From: Bacillus cytotoxicus
Lineage (GTDB): Bacteria; Bacillota; Bacilli; Bacillales; Bacillaceae_G
Assembly (NCBI RefSeq): GCF_023715645.1
Contig: NZ_JAMBOP010000025.1
Span: forward strand, 1 to 64,000
Length of the DNA: 64,000 nucleotides
Reading direction: 5' to 3'
Shown: positions 15,693 through 23,985 of the stretch, piece by piece
How the letters are laid out: each line of letters begins with the position of its first letter
Position numbering within the stretch: the first letter of the stretch is position 1
Position numbers and translations under genes: made by a program
Notes under the pieces: model-generated
What the model saw: only the letters and a program-made list of their open reading frames with translations
Databases searched by the model: none
Told to the model about the DNA's origin: nothing

Positions 15693-16306
15693 TTACTAAA
15701 TCTCCTTTATGTTTGAGAGGAAACCAAATATTTAATATAGTTTCATCTATATATAATCATTTTTAAATGTGTGATTTTATAAGAAACCACACCACTTTCT
15801 TTTACTATAACATGAGTTAATATGGAATAAAGAGAAATTTTTACCACTTATATATTATTCATTTATTTATCTCCTTTCTAAAAATAGTAGTTAAAATAAC
15901 GCCTTCTACATGAAAACTGATTTATGATATACAAGAAAAATTGTATTTATAACAACCGTTACAAGTATTTACAAACTTCATTATATCGATAAGTATCAAA
16001 AAATTCACATTAATTTGTTGATATTTGGTATAGCGAAATACAAAAAGCATGGTGATTTTATATGTGAATCATCATGCTTTTTCTTGTGTTATTTCACCAG
16101 TTTTTTTATCTTTTGCACCTCAAAAGATAACCCGTTATTTTGAGGTGCTCTCTTCTTTGTTTTTAGCAGAAATTTTGGCAAACAACTATCTGCCAATAAA
16201 GCTATTTTCTCAAATTCATACTTTCATAAATACCGTTAAATCAACAACCCGACACAATTCGACACAAACTTTCTATTCCCACTCGATTTTTTAACCATGT
16301 TTTAAA
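15693..16306. other. 614-bp gap with three hairpins and no recognised gene
   Basis: No convincing coding frame was found; an 81-codon plus-strand frame (16049-16294) runs through hairpins and lacks a ribosome binding site. Hairpins lie at 16042-16084 (AAAAAGCATG / CATGCTTTTT, T-run on both sides), at 16115-16148 (GCACCTCAAAA / TTTTGAGGTGC) and near 16175-16200 (TTGGCA / TGCCAA). The first has terminator character but follows no gene. The stretch may be the remains of a deleted gene or an unrecognised RNA. Confidence 0.4.
16042..16084. terminator. Orphan terminator-like hairpin
   Basis: A 16-bp stem with one G-T pair and T-runs on both strands. No adjacent gene ends here, so it may end a small RNA or a lost gene. 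Confidence 0.5.
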
Positions 16307-16612
16307 TTATGTCGAAGTAAATCTCTTTTTCCCTTCACTATCCTCTTGTTGCATACGCATCCATCCGTCTTTTTTTCCATCATTCGATATTGTTTGTGAC
16401 CGTGTTCCTTTTTCAGGAGGTATCATTTCTCCTTTCTTCTTAGGGGGTTCAGGAACCTTCCATCCCTCTGTATTATGTGGCTGCTCTTGTTTCAAAAATC
16501 CTTTCAAAATCGATTGTGTATATAGCGCTCCGCTTGCTATAAACATAGCAAATAATAAACAAATACTTACTAAAAGCACCTGAAAATTTAGACGCTTTCG
16601 TTTATATATCAT
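16307..16612 (-). CDS. Small membrane-anchored protein at the end of the MoxR-DUF58 operon
   Basis: A 101-residue protein with one N-terminal membrane helix (LLVSICLLFAMFIASGALY, about residues 14-32) and a hydrophilic, Pro/Lys-rich outer tail (VPEPPKKKGEMIPPEKG). The start is ATG 16612 (MIYKRKRL), preceded by GGGAGGTC; the longer frame start at 16630 overlaps that site. It follows the DUF58 gene by 57 bp and is probably the third cistron. In many Firmicutes that position holds a large transglutaminase-like membrane protein; this is too short to be one. I do not recognise a family. Confidence 0.6.
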   Translation of the reverse strand: MIYKRKRLNFQVLLVSICLLFAMFIASGALYTQSILKGFLKQEQPHNTEGWKVPEPPKKKGEMIPPEKGTRSQTISNDGKKDGWMRMQQEDSEGKKRFTST

Positions 16613-16669
16613 ACTTGCATGACCTCCCATATCAATAGCGATAAAAGCTATTGAATATCCCCCGCTACT

Positions 16670-17770
16670 TTATTTCACCACTTGTAGCCATCCCCCATGT
16701 TTTTCAGGGGGATTCCCAATAATAATCGGAATTGCCCCAGCTTCTTGCTGGCGGAAACCTGTTTGATAGAAATAGGAGGAGGATAACGGAACATCTCGAT
16801 CTGTTAAGGAAGATAATAACTGTAATGTTTTGTGTAATTGTTTTCGGTATTTACCAGACGTTATATGGACAATTCCATTTTCACACATGCTATTCACCCA
16901 TAGCTCAAATGAACAATCTTGCGCAATTAGTTGCCGGCATATGCCCGCCGTTACTTCAATCAAATACTCAATATCTGGGCGCAGTGTATAACCCGTTGAA
17001 CCTAATACATTTAAATAGACCGCATATCGATCACCTTGCGTATATTCATACTTTTTCGCACTTAGTACACCTGTTTTTGCAGTTGCTCCCCAATGGATGG
17101 CACGAAATGATTCTTGTTCATATGCCTTTACTCCAATGATTTTCGTTTCATCATAAAGAGGCGAAACAGCTGCCGTTCGAAATCCGTGCTTCCAGCTGTT
17201 TGTTTCTGGAATATTTACTTTGGCAATGCGAGGATAAATACGAAAGCACGGCATTTGTTGTTTCCTGATTGGAATGTGGATTGTAATCAATCGAAATGGG
17301 TCAGACAAAATGACTTCAGCTTCTTGCCAGCTCTGCAATCCTCTTTGCTGCGCCGATACATGTAAATCTATCTCTAATGTTTCCTGCTTTTTCAGTTGCA
17401 ATGGAATACGATACGAGTGAACCGATTGTTCTAGCTCGCCTTCTGACCATTCCCATTTCATATGTTCACCTGAGCGAAACCGAAAAGCAACTTCAAAGAT
17501 TGGCAGTTTTGTTGGATTTACAATGCGTACACGGCAATTCCCAGTCTCATCGATAAAAAGACGTTCGTGTTGTTGTGTTATTTCGCAATATATTTGCGTG
17601 GCTTTTCGAACATACCAATGAGCAAAACTAACCATAAGCAAATAGAAGAAAGCAAAGACAAACAAAAAGAAGCTCTGTACAAATAGCCACATTAGAATTG
17701 TAATAAAGGCAACGCTCCATGCAACATACGTTTCCACAAACGGACGCTTAATTGTTAATTTATCTTTCAT
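16670..17770 (-). CDS. DUF58 domain protein (MoxR partner)
   Basis: A 366-residue protein with two N-terminal membrane helices (about residues 14-55), a beta-rich region, and the DUF58 domain in the C-terminal half with the hallmark RAIHWGATAKTGVLSAKKYE around residue 230. DUF58 proteins carry a VWA-like fold and work with MoxR-type AAA ATPases, probably in assembling or maturing cell-surface protein complexes. The ATG overlaps the stop of the MoxR gene in an ATGA, showing translational coupling. The order MoxR-DUF58 matches yeaC-yeaD of B. subtilis. Confidence 0.85.
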   Translation of the reverse strand: MKDKLTIKRPFVETYVAWSVAFITILMWLFVQSFFLFVFAFFYLLMVSFAHWYVRKATQIYCEITQQHERLFIDETGNCRVRIVNPTKLPIFEVAFRFRSGEHMKWEWSEGELEQSVHSYRIPLQLKKQETLEIDLHVSAQQRGLQSWQEAEVILSDPFRLITIHIPIRKQQMPCFRIYPRIAKVNIPETNSWKHGFRTAAVSPLYDETKIIGVKAYEQESFRAIHWGATAKTGVLSAKKYEYTQGDRYAVYLNVLGSTGYTLRPDIEYLIEVTAGICRQLIAQDCSFELWVNSMCENGIVHITSGKYRKQLHKTLQLLSSLTDRDVPLSSSYFYQTGFRQQEAGAIPIIIGNPPEKHGGWLQVVK

Positions 17771-18696
17771 ACATTCTCCACTGGAACAGCTATTTGCTCC
17801 AAAATCTCTTTCATTACATGTGCTTTCGTTGTTTTCATATCTCCTTCAATACTAAGAGTTAATCGATGAGCACAAACCGGCTCTGCTAGCGTATAAAAAT
17901 CATCTGGTGTACAAAACTCTCTTCCCTTTAATAGCGCCCGGGCTTGCGCCGCTTTCATGAAAGCTAATGAACCACGCGGACTTACTCCAATTTCAACGAG
18001 TTCATGCTGACGTGTCTTCTCCACAATATCCAATAAGTAATCTTCCACCTCTTCATGAATCTCAACCTGCCTTGCTTGTTCTTGCAAAGATACAATATCC
18101 CTAAGAGACACAACACTTTGTAAACTGTGCATCGGGTCTTGCTGGCGAAAACGACGTAACATCTCCTTTTCATGCACTCGATTTGGATACCCTTGCCTGA
18201 TTGTTAATAAAAAGCGGTCTAACTGTGCATCCGGAAGTGGGAAAGTACCGGCAGACTCTAATGGATTTTGCGTAGCTAGTACAATAAACGGCTGCGGCAA
18301 CACATGTGTTTCTCCGGCAATGGTAACCGTACGTTCTTCCATTACTTCTAATAAAGCAGACTGTGTACGCGGAACGGCACGATTAATTTCATCGACTAAC
18401 ACGATATTCGCAAAAATCGGCCCCATCCTTGTTTTAAAGTCAGATTCTTTCATATCGAAATACTCTAAACCTACTACATCCCCTGGCAATGTATCTGATG
18501 TAAACTGTACACGCTGAAATTTTCCATCGATACTTTTCGCAATACTTTTCGCTAATGACGTCTTCCCGGTCCCTGGAACGTCTTCTAATAAAACATGTCC
18601 GTTTGCTACCAATGCAATCATCGCTAAATCAATAACCTCTTCTTTTCCTACAATTACTCGCGAAACATTTTCTCGAATTCTTTCTAAAATTGACAT
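17767..18696 (-). CDS. MoxR family AAA+ ATPase
   Basis: A 309-residue AAA+ chaperone-like ATPase. It has Walker A in LLEDVPGTGKTSLAKSI (about residues 36-52), Walker B in IVLVDEINRA, a sensor region in FIVLATQNPLE, and the C-terminal lid domain with SPRGSLAFMKAAQARAL. MoxR ATPases remodel partner proteins, here most likely the co-translated DUF58 protein. The start is ATG 18696 behind AAAAGGGGATGAGA. It is the first gene of a three-gene minus-strand operon. Its promoter must lie in the 250 bp before the thrZ leader. Confidence 0.88.
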   Translation of the reverse strand: MSILERIRENVSRVIVGKEEVIDLAMIALVANGHVLLEDVPGTGKTSLAKSIAKSIDGKFQRVQFTSDTLPGDVVGLEYFDMKESDFKTRMGPIFANIVLVDEINRAVPRTQSALLEVMEERTVTIAGETHVLPQPFIVLATQNPLESAGTFPLPDAQLDRFLLTIRQGYPNRVHEKEMLRRFRQQDPMHSLQSVVSLRDIVSLQEQARQVEIHEEVEDYLLDIVEKTRQHELVEIGVSPRGSLAFMKAAQARALLKGREFCTPDDFYTLAEPVCAHRLTLSIEGDMKTTKAHVMKEILEQIAVPVENV

Positions 18697-18903
18697 ACCA
18701 TTCTCATCCCCTTTTATTTTCTGTCTTTTCTAATATTTATCTGTAGTATATCAGAATTTTTATATTTACCGTTTATTTTCGTGAGATTTTTTGTAAAATA
18801 AGTTTCCTTTTTACATATACTAATTGTAAAAAAGATACATGTTGTAAACTCTAATCAAAAACGAAAGTTCTAAAAAAATTCACAATTTATCCCAAAAAAA
18901 GAT

Positions 18904-18932
18904 TTGCAAAAATAATTTAAATACTGTATATT
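18904..18932 (+). promoter_or_regulatory. SigA-type promoter of the thrZ leader
   Basis: TTGCAA (18904-18909) and TATATT (18927-18932) with 17-base spacing, about 30 bases before the first T-box leader. Confidence 0.6.
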
Positions 18933-18961
18933 ATGAATCAACATACTAATGCTATAAAAAA

Positions 18962-19210
18962 GCAATGAAAAGGACACGAGATATTCTTACGGTTTTACAG
19001 AGAAGGAAGAGTTGCTGAGATCTTCCTAAACGCAGGAGAATATACTTACCACCTTGGAGCTGTATTGGGGAAATAAAGTATCCAATGCCGTAGACGCTAC
19101 GTTACAGCGCACGGAGCCATCGACACTTTTTTAAGTACGATGGGAATCTGGGTGGAACCACGGGTATTAACGCACTCGTCCCTGTTTTAGGGATGAGTGC
19201 GTTTTTTATT
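18962..19210 (+). ncRNA. T-box leader 1 (threonine)
   Basis: A complete T-box riboswitch: stem I region from ATGAAAAGGACACGAG (18965), an ACC threonine triplet in ATACTTACCACC as likely specifier, the 14-base antiterminator T-box GGGTGGAACCACGGG (19150-19164), and a terminator CGCACTCGTCCCT / AGGGATGAGTGCG with T-run (19168-19208). Uncharged tRNA-Thr should pair with the specifier and the T-box and allow read-through. Confidence 0.9.
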
Positions 19211-19235
19211 TTCTTAATTCATATAACAATTAGCT

Positions 19236-19484
19236 ATGAAAAGGACACGAGATATTCTTACGGTTTTACAGAGAAGGAAGAGTTGCTGAGATCTTCCTAA
19301 ACGCAGGAGAATATACTTACCACCTTGGAGCTGTATTGGGGAAACAAAGTATCCAATACCGTAGACGCTACGTTACAGCGCACGGAGCCATCGACACTTT
19401 TTTAAGTACGATGGGAATCTGGGTGGAACCACGGGTATTAACGCACTCGTCCCTATTTTAGGGATGAGTGCGTTTTTTTATATT
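19236..19484 (+). ncRNA. T-box leader 2 (threonine), tandem copy
   Basis: Almost base-for-base copy of leader 1, 271 bases downstream. It differs at only a few positions (for example GGGGAAAC for GGGGAAAT, CAATACC for CAATGCC, CCCTATTTTAG for CCCTGTTTTAG). T-box element 19421-19435, terminator 19438-19480. Both terminators must be overcome for thrZ expression, which should sharpen the response to uncharged tRNA-Thr. Confidence 0.92.
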
Positions 19485-19503
19485 ATGAAATGGAGTGATA
19501 ATG

Positions 19504-21426
19504 ATGAGTAACAAAATGATACACATTCGTTTTCCAAATGGTCGTGAACAGGAGTATATAAAAGGAACTACATTAGAAGCAATCGCAGAATCAATTAGCC
19601 CTGGGTTAAAAAAGAAAGCTATTGCCGGGAAAGTGAATCAGCAACTAGTTGATTTACGTAGAGGTATACAGGAAGATGCAGAAATTGAGATTTTAACTTT
19701 AGAATCAAAAGAAGGCTTAGATGTATTAAGGCATTCAGCAGCCCATATATTAGCACAAGCCGTTAAAAGAATACATGGTCACATCAATTTAGGCGTTGGT
19801 CCTGTTATTGAAAATGGCTTTTATTATGATATGGATCTTCCAAATAGTATTGCCGTTGAAGAGTTAGTTCAGATTGAACAAGAAATGCAAAACATTATTA
19901 ATGAAAATTTGGAAATTCAGCGTATCGAAGTAAACCGAGATGAAGCAAAACAAATATTTGAGGAGCTCGGTGATCATTTAAAACTAGAGCTATTACAAGA
20001 TATCCCTGCTGATCAAAACATAACTCTTTACAAACAAGGTGAATTTTTAGACTTATGCCGCGGACCACATTTACCATCTACTGGCTTTATGAAAGCTTTT
20101 AAATTAACAAATGTTTCAGGAGCATATTGGCGCGGCGATAGTAATAACCAAGTCCTTCAAAGAATTTATGGGGTTGCTTTCCCTTCTAAAAAGGAACTAG
20201 ATGAATATGTAATCTTTTTAGAAGAAGCCGCAAAACGTAATCATCGTAAATTAGGCAATGAACTAGAATTATTTATGTTCTCTGAAGAAGCACCAGGAAT
20301 GCCATTTTATTTACCAAAGGGACAAATTATCCGAAACGAAATGGAAGCTTTTTTAAGAGGGATTCAACAAAAGCGTAATTATCAAGAAGTCCGTACTCCG
20401 CTTATGATGAATCAAAGACTATGGGAGAACTCCGGTCATTGGGACCATTATAAAGAGAATATGTATTTCACAGAAGTTGATCATGGAAAATTTGCCTTAA
20501 AGCCAATGAACTGCCCTGGCCACATGCTGATGTTTAGAAATAAGTTGCATTCTTATCGTGATTTACCAGTTCGAATGGCTGAATTTGGGCAAGTACATCG
20601 CCACGAATTTAGCGGTGCACTAAATGGACTCCTTAGAGTTCGTACATTCTGTCAAGATGATGCTCATATTTTTGTAGCACCTGAACAAATTGAAAATGAA
20701 ATAAAAGAAGTAATTGATTTAATCGATTATGTATATCGTACATTCGGCTTTGAATATGAAGTTGAACTCTCTACAAGACCAGAAAATTCAATGGGAGATG
20801 ACGAGTTATGGAACAAGGCGGAAGGTGCTCTGCAAAATGTTCTAGAACAACTAAATTTCCGCTATAAAATCAACGAAGGTGACGGAGCGTTTTATGGACC
20901 AAAAATTGACTTCCATATTAAAGACGCTTTAAATAGAAGTCATCAATGTGCAACTGTACAGCTCGATTTCCAAATGCCGGAGAAGTTCAACTTAAGCTAT
21001 ATTAATGAAAAAAATGAAAAACAACGTCCTGTTGTCATTCACCGTGCTGTATTCGGTTCAATCGATCGATTCTTTGGCATCTTAATCGAACATTTTGCCG
21101 GAGTATTCCCAACATGGTTAGCTCCTGTACAAGCGAAAATTATTCCTGTATCTGTTGAAGCACATGAACAATACGCAAAAGAAATAGAAGAAAAGTTAAA
21201 AGATGCTGGTATACGAGTAGAACTTGATCTTCGCAATGAAAAACTCGGCTATAAAATGCGAGAAGCGCAAGTGCAAAAAATCCCATATGTCCTTGTCGTT
21301 GGTGATCAAGAAGCTGAACGTAACGAAGTAAACATTCGAAAATACGGGGAACAACAATCTGAAGCTGTACGATTTGACGAATTCTTTGCTAACATTCAGC
21401 AGGAAGTTCAAAATCGAAGCTTATAA
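19504..21426 (+). CDS. thrZ: Threonyl-tRNA synthetase, inducible ThrZ type
   Basis: A class II synthetase of 640 residues that charges tRNA-Thr in the cytoplasm. Domains in order: TGS (about 5-65), the editing domain with its HSAAHILAQAVKR zinc/editing motif (about 75-230), catalytic core with MNCPGHMLMF, QVHRHEFSGAL and HRAVFGSIDRF (about 270-535), and anticodon-binding domain (about 540-640). The stretch FMFSEEAPGMPFYLPKGQI matches B. subtilis ThrZ more closely than ThrS from memory. The start is ATG 19504 (MSNKM), 8 bases after GGAG; ATG 19501 is also possible. Tandem T-boxes regulate it. A second, housekeeping thrS is expected elsewhere. Confidence 0.92.
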   Translation: MSNKMIHIRFPNGREQEYIKGTTLEAIAESISPGLKKKAIAGKVNQQLVDLRRGIQEDAEIEILTLESKEGLDVLRHSAAHILAQAVKRIHGHINLGVGPVIENGFYYDMDLPNSIAVEELVQIEQEMQNIINENLEIQRIEVNRDEAKQIFEELGDHLKLELLQDIPADQNITLYKQGEFLDLCRGPHLPSTGFMKAFKLTNVSGAYWRGDSNNQVLQRIYGVAFPSKKELDEYVIFLEEAAKRNHRKLGNELELFMFSEEAPGMPFYLPKGQIIRNEMEAFLRGIQQKRNYQEVRTPLMMNQRLWENSGHWDHYKENMYFTEVDHGKFALKPMNCPGHMLMFRNKLHSYRDLPVRMAEFGQVHRHEFSGALNGLLRVRTFCQDDAHIFVAPEQIENEIKEVIDLIDYVYRTFGFEYEVELSTRPENSMGDDELWNKAEGALQNVLEQLNFRYKINEGDGAFYGPKIDFHIKDALNRSHQCATVQLDFQMPEKFNLSYINEKNEKQRPVVIHRAVFGSIDRFFGILIEHFAGVFPTWLAPVQAKIIPVSVEAHEQYAKEIEEKLKDAGIRVELDLRNEKLGYKMREAQVQKIPYVLVVGDQEAERNEVNIRKYGEQQSEAVRFDEFFANIQQEVQNRSL

Positions 21427-21430
21427 TAGA

Positions 21431-21488
21431 AAAAGAAACCGCAAGAAAGCCAAAAATCATTATTTGAGCCTTCTTGCAGTTTCTTCTT
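21431..21488 (+). terminator. Terminator after thrZ
   Basis: AGAAACCGCAAGAA / TTCTTGCAGTTTCTT stem with one mismatch and a T-rich end, right after the thrZ stop. Confidence 0.75.
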
Positions 21489-21507
21489 ATATAAATACAG
21501 ATTAAAA

Positions 21508-21606
21508 AACCCCTTTCTTTTTAGATGGGCGAGAGCATCTGGCCGCGCATAGAAGCGGTCAGGTCCTTTTTCTTCCACGTGCAAGGGTTAAAACAAAAGG
21601 AAAGAG
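21508..21606 (+). repeat. Dispersed intergenic repeat, second family
   Basis: CTTTCTTTTTAGATGGGCG, GAGAGCATCTG, AGCGGTCAGG, CCAC..TGCAA and TTAAAACAAA recur as a reverse complement at 52383-52480. The copies are diverged but clearly aligned. Neither lies in a gene. Confidence 0.6.
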
Positions 21607-21709
21607 AAAAAGCAAGTAGCGGTCAGGGTGTATTCTACGTAGCAGTAAATTATATATTGAAAAATAAAAATATATAAGTTTAAAATTACCATCATTGTTA
21701 TCAAGTAAA

Positions 21710-22165
21710 TTAGAAATAATCTTTCATTAATTCCTTCATCCACATAGGAGAACGAGTATCTTCTCTTGAATCAAACTCTAATATATATGGCCTAATGTCT
21801 AGAACTGGCGTCTTATTATTCGCATCTAATCCTTTTACAATCACTATATTATCTTCAATTGATACGATCTCAACGGTAGAAATCCCAATAGGGTTCGGAC
21901 GATACTTTGTTCTTTGTGCAAAACAACCCTTTTCATCTAAAGCTTCTATCCCTCTCGGTTTTCTAATCCAAGACTGCGTTTTTTCCTTAAATTGATCCAT
22001 ATAAAAAATAACGATCGCATGTGAATATTCTTCTAATCCAACTAGTCCATCTTTATATTCTGGATGAATTATGATTGTTGAAACAACCTCTCCCCACTGT
22101 TCATATACCTTTTCATCAATAACTGATGCTATTTCACCTATAAAGGACATATTTATTGAATTCAA
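21710..22165 (-). CDS. trmO: tRNA (N6-threonylcarbamoyladenosine37-N6)-methyltransferase TrmO
   Basis: A 151-residue single-domain protein of the TrmO/YaeB (TsaA-like) family, which uses SAM to methylate t6A37 in tRNA-Thr. The signature RPNPIGISTVEIVSI is at about residues 90-104, and KTPVLDIRPYI follows; EEYSHAIVIFYMDQF also fits the family. The enzyme is a small beta-barrel dimer, unlike Rossmann methyltransferases. The start is TTG 22165 with AAGGAA upstream; ATG 22150 is an alternative. It stands next to thrZ, whose tRNA it may modify, but on the opposite strand. Confidence 0.85.
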   Translation of the reverse strand: MNSINMSFIGEIASVIDEKVYEQWGEVVSTIIIHPEYKDGLVGLEEYSHAIVIFYMDQFKEKTQSWIRKPRGIEALDEKGCFAQRTKYRPNPIGISTVEIVSIEDNIVIVKGLDANNKTPVLDIRPYILEFDSREDTRSPMWMKELMKDYF

Positions 22166-22225
22166 ATTTGGTTCCTTCTTTCTTTACATGGTGTACACTT
22201 ATCGGCAGTAAATGAAATAACTTCC

Positions 22226-23017
22226 TTATTTGTTTACAACCCCAAAAGTAATTTTCATACTTGGAGCATAGTTTAAAGAGGAATTGATGTTGAATCCCTC
22301 AGAAAATCGTAGTTCTGCTTTATACTGTTCATATGCCTCATTACATGTAGCCCCTCGATTTATTAAGCGTGCAATAAACTCATCTCTTTCAGCGGGCGCT
22401 ATACCTAGTCCTTCCTCTTTGAGAGAATCATATAATCTCTGCTTATCTGTTTGGTTTGCGTTAGAGTCAAGAAAATTAACTTTATCGCTAACTCGGCAAT
22501 CAATATTTTTTACACCCAATTTACTTAAATATGTCGGTAATTTAATCCCGATGTTTCCATCTTTTCCATTTCGTTTTGCATCCTCTTCAAACAGTTTTTG
22601 AAGAAAACCAAGCTGGATAATTTCTGATTGATCGTATTCACTAAGATTATACGAAGACATATTGGAGATCCAATGCGGTTCAAAACATATGATATTCCCT
22701 TCATCTACAACTGAATGAATCATTTTCTGCAACATTTTTATTGGATCAGTCATATGTAGTAGAAAAGCATGGCAAACTGCTATATCATATTTACTCTCTA
22801 ATTCAATTTCAGTAACATCAGCTACTATAAATTCAGCATCATATGGAAGAGTTTGAAACAATTTTTTTGCATCATTAATCAATTTCTGTCCTTTATCAAT
22901 ACCTGTATATCTTGAACCTATCGGTAACAGTGGTAATAACTTAAGTCCTAAATAACCATACCCACAACCGTAGTCAATAATATGTACAGGCTTAGAAATT
23001 TTCCAAACTGAATTCAC
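22226..23017 (-). CDS. Class I SAM-dependent methyltransferase, 5' end interrupted by a nonsense codon
   Basis: The 263-residue frame contains the full SAM-binding core (HIIDYGCGYGYLGLKLLPL, YTGIDKGQKLI, CHAFLLHMTD) and a C-terminal extension. It opens with GTG 23017 without a good ribosome binding site. Reading upstream in the same frame gives DNKLDYLKNTRNLYYNDD, a TGA at 23089-23087 and then LEDYY from a TTG at 23104 that does have AAAGGAG nine bases before it. The original protein therefore probably began MEDYYWDNK, with Trp6 mutated to a stop. Either the gene is dead or a shortened protein is made from GTG 23017. Substrate unknown. Confidence 0.7.
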   Translation of the reverse strand: MNSVWKISKPVHIIDYGCGYGYLGLKLLPLLPIGSRYTGIDKGQKLINDAKKLFQTLPYDAEFIVADVTEIELESKYDIAVCHAFLLHMTDPIKMLQKMIHSVVDEGNIICFEPHWISNMSSYNLSEYDQSEIIQLGFLQKLFEEDAKRNGKDGNIGIKLPTYLSKLGVKNIDCRVSDKVNFLDSNANQTDKQRLYDSLKEEGLGIAPAERDEFIARLINRGATCNEAYEQYKAELRFSEGFNINSSLNYAPSMKITFGVVNK

Positions 23018-23140
23018 TAAAAATCCTAAATAGTCATCGTTATAATATAAATTTCTTGTATTTTTTAAATAATCTAACTTATTATCTCAGTAATAATCTT
23101 CCAATATAACAAACTCCTTTCTTTACATTTAGTTAGTATT

Positions 23141-23851
23141 TTAGTTATTGCCTAACAATATATCCCGTATTTCCGTCACATCTGATACGATTGCACTCGG
23201 AATATGTGCGGTAGCTTTGGAAAGGCCATTTGCATTAATCCAAATGGCGCCCATCCCAGCTTCTATTGGTCCAACTACATCATGAGTCCAAGAATCGCCA
23301 ATAAAAAGAGTCTCCCCTGGCTTTTTACCAAATCGTTTTAATGCCATTAAATAGATTTCTGGATCTGGCTTTCTGTAACCTAATTGTTCCGCATGAAGTA
23401 TTGTGTCGTTGCCGAATACTTCAGACAGTCCCATTTGGAGAATTTTTAATCGCGGATCATATAATCCATTGCTGACTATTCCAAGGTTATAATGTGTTTT
23501 TAACTCATTTAATAAACTTGTAATTGAATTATTTATACCAATGCAAGACATACTAGTTTTAAGAAACAGTTCATCAATCTCATCAATAACTTCTACATCA
23601 GGTAACACATTAAAATGAGCAAAAGCATGCTTCCACCTAGCTCTTCTAAATTCAACAGGGGTTAGTTCTCGATTTTTAAAACGCTCCAATAAAGACTTAG
23701 GGATGTTCAACTTTTTCTCAAGGAATATAGATGCATCAATGTTTTGGGTAATAGGATGCATTTCAAGAGTCTTAACTAATCCAACTTTAAACCAAGTGGA
23801 ATCAAGAAGCGTGTCATCCAAATCGAATAAGAGTAACCTATAATTATTCAA
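23141..23851 (-). CDS. HAD family hydrolase (YjjG-like nucleotidase type)
   Basis: A 236-residue HAD phosphatase of subfamily IA. Motif I is LLFDLDDTLLDST (nucleophile Asp), motif II is LGIVSNGLYD, motif III is the Lys in GYRKPDPEIY, and motif IV is LFIGDSWTHDVVG. The helical cap lies between motifs I and II. The closest functional analogue is the YjjG/YfnB-type pyrimidine nucleotidase group, but the substrate is inferred only. Translation starts at TTG 23851 behind GGGGGAGAGAG. It lies upstream of the methyltransferase on the same strand. Confidence 0.82.
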   Translation of the reverse strand: MNNYRLLLFDLDDTLLDSTWFKVGLVKTLEMHPITQNIDASIFLEKKLNIPKSLLERFKNRELTPVEFRRARWKHAFAHFNVLPDVEVIDEIDELFLKTSMSCIGINNSITSLLNELKTHYNLGIVSNGLYDPRLKILQMGLSEVFGNDTILHAEQLGYRKPDPEIYLMALKRFGKKPGETLFIGDSWTHDVVGPIEAGMGAIWINANGLSKATAHIPSAIVSDVTEIRDILLGNN

Positions 23852-23953
23852 CTCTCTCCCCCTTTATATACTGTCTCTCCTTATAGTGATAATATTCAGA
23901 AAAATGCATATGTAATTTTTATTATACCACATGCCCATCTTAAAAACTGTTAA

Positions 23954-23985
23954 AAAACACCTCCAAATATAGGAGGTGTTTTTTA
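23954..23985 (-). terminator. Terminator of the hydrogenase operon
   Basis: AACACCTCC / GGAGGTGTT (23956-23964 and 23972-23980) with T-runs on both sides. The hypE stop codon lies at its edge (23983-23985), so the 11-kb operon ends here. Confidence 0.88.

Noticed and set aside
16049-16294. An 81-codon frame in the amidase upstream gap
   Set aside because: It runs through two hairpins and has neither ribosome binding site nor protein-like composition.
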